Below are positions 60,043 through 64,000 of a stretch of 64,000 nt of DNA, piece after piece. The number at the start of each line of letters is the position of its first letter. Positions within the stretch are counted from its first letter, which is position 1. The stretch comes from Sphingomonas prati (GTDB taxonomy: Bacteria; Pseudomonadota; Alphaproteobacteria; Sphingomonadales; Sphingomonadaceae), in contig NZ_BMJP01000002.1 in assembly GCF_014643515.1 (NCBI RefSeq), forward strand, positions 186,001 through 250,000, in the 5' to 3' direction. A model generated the notes under the pieces. That model worked only from the letters and a program-made list of their open reading frames with translations. It had not been told where the DNA came from and ran no database searches. Both the position numbers and the translations under genes were made by a program.

Positions 60043-60897
60043 ATGGACTCCGATTCGGCGCATGAAAGCGCGCTCGGCGCTTATCTCAAGGACCGACGAG
60101 GGAGGCTGAATCCGGCTGCACTGGGTCTGCCGCCTGCGCGACGCCGGACCGCCGGGCTCCGTCGTGAGGAGGTGGCGCAGCGCGCCAACATCAGCACGAC
60201 CTGGTACACCTGGCTCGAGCAAGGCCGCGGCGGTGCGCCGTCGGCAAGCGTGCTCGATCGCATCACTCAGGCGCTGATGTTGACCGAGGCCGAGCGCGAG
60301 CACGTCTTCCTGCTCGGGCTCGGACGGATGCCGGATGTACGCTATCGAGCGCCCAACGGCGTAACACCACGACTTCAGCGCGTGCTGGACTCTATGACGG
60401 CGAGCCCCGCCTTCATCCGCACCGCGACTTGGGATGTCGTCGCCTGGAACAAGGCCGCCGCCGTGGTCCTGACCGACTATGCTGCACTGGAGCCAAGCGA
60501 GCGGAATATCCTCCGCCTGATCTTCGGCGATCCGCACAGCCGGGCCACCCAGCCCGATTGGGAGAGCGTCGCCCGCTACGTCGTTGCGGTTTTCCGGGCG
60601 GAGTCGGCGCGCGCCGGTGCGTTGGCCGAGGTCGTGCCGCTGGTGGAGGAACTCAGCCGGCTCAGCCCGGAGTTCGCCGCCATGTGGCAGGACAACGACG
60701 TCCGCGGGCATGGCGACGGTCTAAAGCAGCGCCGGCACCCTTGTCTCGGCCTGATCACGCTCGAATATTCGGCGTTCGCGGTGGACGGACGCCCTGATCT
60801 GTCGATGGTGATCTACAATCCGGTCAGCGGTCTCGTTGCGGACCGAATTCAGGCGCTCGTATCCGAACGTTCCGATGCCACGACCGAACGGGGATAG
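60043..60897 (+). CDS. XRE family regulator, MmyB-like
   Basis: 284 residues, ATG 60043 with ACAGG upstream. N-terminal HTH: GALGAYLKDRRGRLNP-like start (ALGAYLKDRRGRLNPAALGL), RTAGLRREEVAQRANISTTW and YTWLEQGRGGAPSASVLDRI. C-terminal MmyB ligand-binding domain: TWDVVAWNKAAAVVLTDYAA, NILRLIFGDPHSR and EYSAFAVDGRPDLSMVIYNP. Members usually repress a neighbouring oxidoreductase; here the divergent epimerase-like gene is the candidate. Confidence 0.94.
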   Translation: MDSDSAHESALGAYLKDRRGRLNPAALGLPPARRRTAGLRREEVAQRANISTTWYTWLEQGRGGAPSASVLDRITQALMLTEAEREHVFLLGLGRMPDVRYRAPNGVTPRLQRVLDSMTASPAFIRTATWDVVAWNKAAAVVLTDYAALEPSERNILRLIFGDPHSRATQPDWESVARYVVAVFRAESARAGALAEVVPLVEELSRLSPEFAAMWQDNDVRGHGDGLKQRRHPCLGLITLEYSAFAVDGRPDLSMVIYNPVSGLVADRIQALVSERSDATTERG

Positions 60898-60972
60898 CCC
60901 CGTTCACCGCCGCCAATTCTTCGCCTGGTCCGCGACCGGGACGGGTTCCGGGACCATGTGCGCCCCGCTGCT

Positions 60973-61611
60973 CTACGTTCCAATCTGGAAGCTGTGGCCG
61001 GCGAGCGCGCCTCGCCAATATTCGTGCAGCGCTTCGGCCACCTCTGCATGGAAGTCGAACGCAGTCTCGGTGGCGGCGCTGGACGGCAGCGACTGCCACA
61101 TCCCCCGGATCAGCGCATAGCTGCGCAGCAACATCTTCAACCCCTTGCCGGCCGGCAGCGCGAGCACGTGGTCCAGGCGATCGGCGGCGACGGCCAGCAT
61201 GGCCATTTGTCTCGCTTTGAACGCTGCCAATTCGCCGACAACCATGTTGGGTTCGATCACGCCATGGCCGAGTGCGTCCAGCGACAGCAGTTCGGGATGG
61301 CGGCGAAGATGGTCTACCAAGCCCGCGATGATTGCGGCGACCATCGCGTCGGGGGTCGCGGTTACCGTCGCGGTCACCCGATCCACCGCGTCGCGCAGAC
61401 CGCGCCAGCCGTCCGTTTGCAAGGTCGCGAAGATTGCGCCCTTGGTGTTGAAGTAGAGATAGATCGTTCCCTTGGCCAAGTCGCAGGCCGCGGCGATCCG
61501 GGCGGCGGACGGCAGGGTTCCGTCCCCTTCCAGGAACAGTCGGGCGGCAGTGGCAAGGATCAGCCGGCGACGGTCGTCCTTGTCTTCGCGGGCGAACGCC
61601 TTTTTAGCCAC
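60973..61611 (-). CDS. TetR family transcriptional regulator
   Basis: 212 residues from the GTG at 61611, which overlaps the last codons of the SDR gene by 8 bases. HTH: RLILATAARLFLEGDGTLPS, AARIAAACDLAKGTIYLYFN; the rest is a helical ligand domain. Co-transcribed with the SDR upstream, and the operon start carries two perfect palindromes, its probable operators, giving self-control of both genes. Confidence 0.93.
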   Translation of the reverse strand: MAKKAFAREDKDDRRRLILATAARLFLEGDGTLPSAARIAAACDLAKGTIYLYFNTKGAIFATLQTDGWRGLRDAVDRVTATVTATPDAMVAAIIAGLVDHLRRHPELLSLDALGHGVIEPNMVVGELAAFKARQMAMLAVAADRLDHVLALPAGKGLKMLLRSYALIRGMWQSLPSSAATETAFDFHAEVAEALHEYWRGALAGHSFQIGT

Positions 61612-62395
61612 TCTGGCGGCCCTGTCGCATCGCGATGTCGTACTGGCTCCTCGCCGAAAAGTGCCGCGGGACCACGCGACTGGCAAGCGCCATGACCTTG
61701 TTCAGTCGTCCGGCGATGACCCCCGACTTGCCCGCGAACAGGGCGTCGAGGCCGATCCGCGCCACGTCGGCCGGTAACATCTCCATGCGCTTCAACGACG
61801 CCGGCGTGCTGTAGCCGGATGCGGCGTTGAAGCCCGTGTCCATAAGACCGGGCGACAGGACCGTGACGGTGACGATCGGCGCCAGCTCGACGTGCAGCGC
61901 CTCGCCGAATGCCAGGACATAGGCCTTGGCGGCGGCATAGGCGCTGAGCAGGGCCACGGGTTGGTAGGCTGCCATGCTGCCCACCAACAGGATATGGCCA
62001 CCGCCCCGCACGCGCATCCGCCGGGCGTGCAGATGGGTGAGTTCGGTCAGCGCCATCACGTCGAGTTGGATCATGGCGCGCAACCGATCGAAGTCCTGTT
62101 CCACGAACGCTCCGTGCATTCCGAAGCCCGCATTGTTGACCAGCACGTCCGGTTCGATGCCGTTTTCGCCAAGCCATTGGTCGAGCGCATCGGCGGCTCC
62201 AGGCTGCGACAGATCGGCTGGACAGGTCCGCACCTCGACGCCGCTGTCTGCTCGTATAGACGCGGCGATCGTCTCCGGCCTGTCGACCGAGCGTGCGGTC
62301 AGCAGAAGGTTCATGCCGCGTGCGCCGAGCTGGCGGGCAATCGCCTCGCCCAATCCGCCCGACGCCCCTGTGACCATCGCCCAGGACACTACCAT
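61604..62395 (-). CDS. Short-chain dehydrogenase/reductase, co-transcribed with TetR
   Basis: 263 residues from the ATG at 62395 (a GTG at 62404 is possible). Cofactor loop AMVTGASGGLGEAIARQLGA, LVNNAGFGMHGAFVEQD, Ser in LLVGSMAAYQPVAL, catalytic YAAAKAYVLAF. Classical SDR of the YqjQ/DltE-like subgroup. Followed by the TetR gene with overlap. The palindromic operators end 13 bases before the start. Confidence 0.93.
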   Translation of the reverse strand: MVVSWAMVTGASGGLGEAIARQLGARGMNLLLTARSVDRPETIAASIRADSGVEVRTCPADLSQPGAADALDQWLGENGIEPDVLVNNAGFGMHGAFVEQDFDRLRAMIQLDVMALTELTHLHARRMRVRGGGHILLVGSMAAYQPVALLSAYAAAKAYVLAFGEALHVELAPIVTVTVLSPGLMDTGFNAASGYSTPASLKRMEMLPADVARIGLDALFAGKSGVIAGRLNKVMALASRVVPRHFSARSQYDIAMRQGRQSG

Positions 62396-62407
62396 ATCTA
62401 CCACCTA

Positions 62408-62440
62408 TGACCACTGGTCATCTAATATGACCAGTGGTCA
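62408..62440. promoter_or_regulatory. Twin palindromic operator for the SDR-TetR operon
   Basis: TGACCACTGGTCA (62408-62420) and TGACCAGTGGTCA (62428-62440), two 13-base palindromes spaced 20 bases centre to centre, directly upstream of the SDR start. Typical of TetR-family binding, with two dimers on the same DNA face. Confidence 0.8.
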
Positions 62441-62546
62441 TCATATGTCCCGCGGTGACCGATTTTCAAGTGCAGCTTTAAGTCCTTCTGGATCGGGACC
62501 CCAATCGGGCACGCGGCATTCTCGGCCTCCGTTTCGTTGGGGGAAA

Positions 62547-62572
62547 CCGAGCGGTGCGGAGGGACCGCTCGG
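62547..62572 (-). terminator. Hairpin terminator after crotonase gene
   Basis: CCGAGCGGT-GCGGAGGG-ACCGCTCGG, perfect 9-bp stem, 9 bases past the stop of the leftward crotonase gene (62582). It separates it from the SDR-TetR operon. Confidence 0.65.
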
Positions 62573-62581
62573 GCACCCGGT

Positions 62582-63424
62582 TCAGGCGGAACGCGCGATC
62601 ACCCCGCGTAGCAGGCTTTCGAGGTCGCGTTCGCCGTCACGCGTCTGGGCGCCCGCCTTCAGCTGATCCGTCATGAGCTGACCGACCGCCGGCCTGAATA
62701 TGAGGTCCATCCAGGCTTTGCTTTCACGTTCGAAACCGTCGCCGGGAACGATGTGCGGCACGGCCTGCTTTGCCGCGGCGATGACGCCATCCGGTAACGC
62801 CGCGATGTTTTCGGCAATGCGGGTGACGAAGTCGTCAAGTTCATCAGCAGGAAGCGCACGATTGATCCAGCCATAGCGTTCGGCCGTCCGGGCATCGAAG
62901 AGGTCGGCGCCGAGAATGACCTCGAGTGCCCGCCCGCGTGTCATCCGCTGGCTCAGATACTGGGTAGCACCACCGCCGGGTATGATGCCCATCAGCGCCT
63001 CGCATTGCGCCAGTCCGGCACGCCCTTCCGCGCCGAACGCCATGTCGGCGGCGGCGACAAACTCCGCGCCGCCCCCGCGCGCGCGACCGGCCAGCTTGAC
63101 GATTGTCACCTGCGACTGTGCACGCAGCGCTTCTGCGAATGCCTGAAACGGATTGAGCCCTGTCGGAACGTCGCGTTGCAACGCCTTCAAGGCTTCGGGC
63201 TGCTCCCCCAACGTCATGTCCACATGGGCGACGAAGAACTCGGGATCGGCGCTTTCGAAAACGATCACGCGGATCTCCGGATCGTTGTGGAGCGAGGCAA
63301 GAAGGTGACGCACCTCGCCCATCAGCGTTACGTCGAGAACGTTGATCGGCGGATTGTCGATGACGACTTTGGCCACCCTGTGATTCAGGGTGACGCGCAA
63401 TTTGGTGTAAGTGAGCTCGGTCAT
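62582..63424 (-). CDS. Enoyl-CoA hydratase/isomerase family protein
   Basis: 280 residues from ATG 63424 (AAGGAC upstream); further in-frame starts upstream lack a binding site. Crotonase fold with both catalytic Glu of true hydratases: RARGGGAEFVAAADMAFG and QCEALMGIIPGGGATQYLSQ. Substrate loops FESADPEFFVAHVDMTLG differ from the short-chain enzymes. Divergent from an HxlR regulator at 63529, a pairing also seen with reductases of this region. Confidence 0.9.
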   Translation of the reverse strand: MTELTYTKLRVTLNHRVAKVVIDNPPINVLDVTLMGEVRHLLASLHNDPEIRVIVFESADPEFFVAHVDMTLGEQPEALKALQRDVPTGLNPFQAFAEALRAQSQVTIVKLAGRARGGGAEFVAAADMAFGAEGRAGLAQCEALMGIIPGGGATQYLSQRMTRGRALEVILGADLFDARTAERYGWINRALPADELDDFVTRIAENIAALPDGVIAAAKQAVPHIVPGDGFERESKAWMDLIFRPAVGQLMTDQLKAGAQTRDGERDLESLLRGVIARSA

Positions 63425-63478
63425 GATCGTCCTTGTTGGCATCTGGCAAGAGACGATTTGCCCCAAGCCTCGTCACAA

Positions 63479-63495
63479 GGTATTCATTCGATACC
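63479..63495. promoter_or_regulatory. Candidate HxlR operator
   Basis: GGTAT-TCATTCG-ATACC, a 5-bp inverted repeat with 7-base spacer in the gap between the crotonase and HxlR genes. Short, so tentative. Confidence 0.4.
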
Positions 63496-63528
63496 TCGCA
63501 TCAATTACGCACATCGAGCATCCCTGGT

Positions 63529-63915
63529 ATGGTGAACGATACCCCGTTTCCCGACGACTATTTCGTCTTCCGCGCGGATTGCCCGAGCAGGGCCATCCTC
63601 GACCAGATCGCGGAGAAATGGTCGATGATGGTGCTGGCGGTTCTGCTCCGCGAGCCCCAGCGATTCAATGCGATCAAGCGGCGGCTCGAAGGCGTGACGC
63701 AGCGTGTCCTGACCCACACGCTGCGCAAGCTCGAACGCAACGGCATGATTTCTCGCACCGTCATCGAGGGCCGCGTGCTGGGCGTCGAATATGCCCTGAC
63801 GCCGCTGGGCCGCTCTCTTCACGAGCCGTTCGCCGCCTTGTTCACGTGGACGACCAGTCGCATGGTTGAGATACAGCAGCATCAACAAGATTATGACGCC
63901 CGCCTCGACGGCTGA
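63529..63915 (+). CDS. HxlR family transcriptional regulator
   Basis: 128 residues, ATG 63529. N-terminal Cys in FRADCPSRAILDQIAEKWSM, winged helix FNAIKRRLEGVTQRVLTHTL with RKLERNGMISRTVIEGRVLGVEYALTPLG. Same family as the regulator at 52140. Divergent from the crotonase gene, separated by 104 bases. No other gene is visible to the end of the window. Confidence 0.93.
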   Translation: MVNDTPFPDDYFVFRADCPSRAILDQIAEKWSMMVLAVLLREPQRFNAIKRRLEGVTQRVLTHTLRKLERNGMISRTVIEGRVLGVEYALTPLGRSLHEPFAALFTWTTSRMVEIQQHQQDYDARLDG

Positions 63916-64000
63916 TTTCGGTCCCGCGCCAGGACGGTTTCCCAGGCAGCGCAGCAAAAGCTCCTCTGACGAAACGTGTCCGCTCGAACGATTCGAGCCC

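Noticed and set aside
1-64000. CRISPR arrays, transposases, integrases, tRNA or rRNA genes
   Set aside because: No spaced direct-repeat array, DDE or tyrosine-recombinase motif, cloverleaf or rRNA sequence was recognised. Diverged forms could still be missed by eye.

Overview
The window reads as chromosomal DNA of a high-GC alphaproteobacterium, most probably a sphingomonad (Sphingomonas or a close relative). The evidence is the strongly C-biased third codon positions, the GC-rich intergenic hairpin repeats, the propionyl-CoA/methylmalonyl-CoA pathway genes divergent from a short-chain-acyl regulator of the PccR/RamB type, and the many MipA/OmpV, NodT-type RND, MlaA and isoquinoline-oxidoreductase-like genes. 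No rRNA, tRNA, CRISPR array, transposase or phage gene was recognised. The organism assignment is inference from gene content and style.

Left part (1 to about 19,050), core-like. A truncated sensor histidine kinase opens the window, followed by a YitT-type membrane protein, a translationally coupled pair of bacterial PH-domain membrane proteins with a CsbD-like stress protein, and then a leftward propionate-catabolism cluster: pccB, methylmalonyl-CoA epimerase, a PaaG-like crotonase, methylmalonyl-CoA mutase (scpA), bioB, a small unknown gene and pccA. The biotin synthase sits between the B12-dependent mutase and the biotin-carrying carboxylase subunit, so cofactor supply is linked to pathway expression. 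The divergent regulator pccR is separated from pccB by TTTGCAAA-like half sites. A LacI regulator, an SGNH-type secreted hydrolase, a small membrane protein and an M28 peptidase complete this part. Three related intergenic repeats lie inside the propionate cluster. One of them, further interrupted by a cruciform element, lies inside the translated 5' end of bioB.

Right part (about 19,160 to 64,000), accessory-like. Base composition becomes more mixed and locally AT-rich (for example 35,150-35,290 and 36,360-36,520). The region is a long run of small redox, transport and detoxification modules, many next to or divergent from their own regulator: LysR/SDR, LytTR membrane regulator with MipA and an RND efflux operon, LysR with a DUF1330 protein and an epoxide hydrolase, two paralogous divergent AraC/MFS pairs, two related SDRs (one with a Tat lipoprotein signal), HxlR/NmrA, AKR/AraC, epimerase/XRE, an SDR-TetR operon with twin palindromic operators, and crotonase/HxlR. 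Within it are a DUF2147 protein, an MlaA lipoprotein, a periplasmic-type molybdenum hydroxylase operon (2Fe-2S subunit, diheme c-type anchor, Tat-type Mo subunit), two methyltransferases, a DedA protein and a dienelactone-hydrolase-like enzyme.

The strongest unusual signals are: (1) repeat-derived DNA captured in frame at the start of bioB; (2) a conserved 20-22 bp motif at the same place in front of both paralogous AraC genes; (3) an MFS gene whose homology extends upstream of any ordinary start codon; (4) an apparently exported lipoprotein SDR with an altered Rossmann glycine loop; and (5) regulator-plus-oxidoreductase modules packed one after another.
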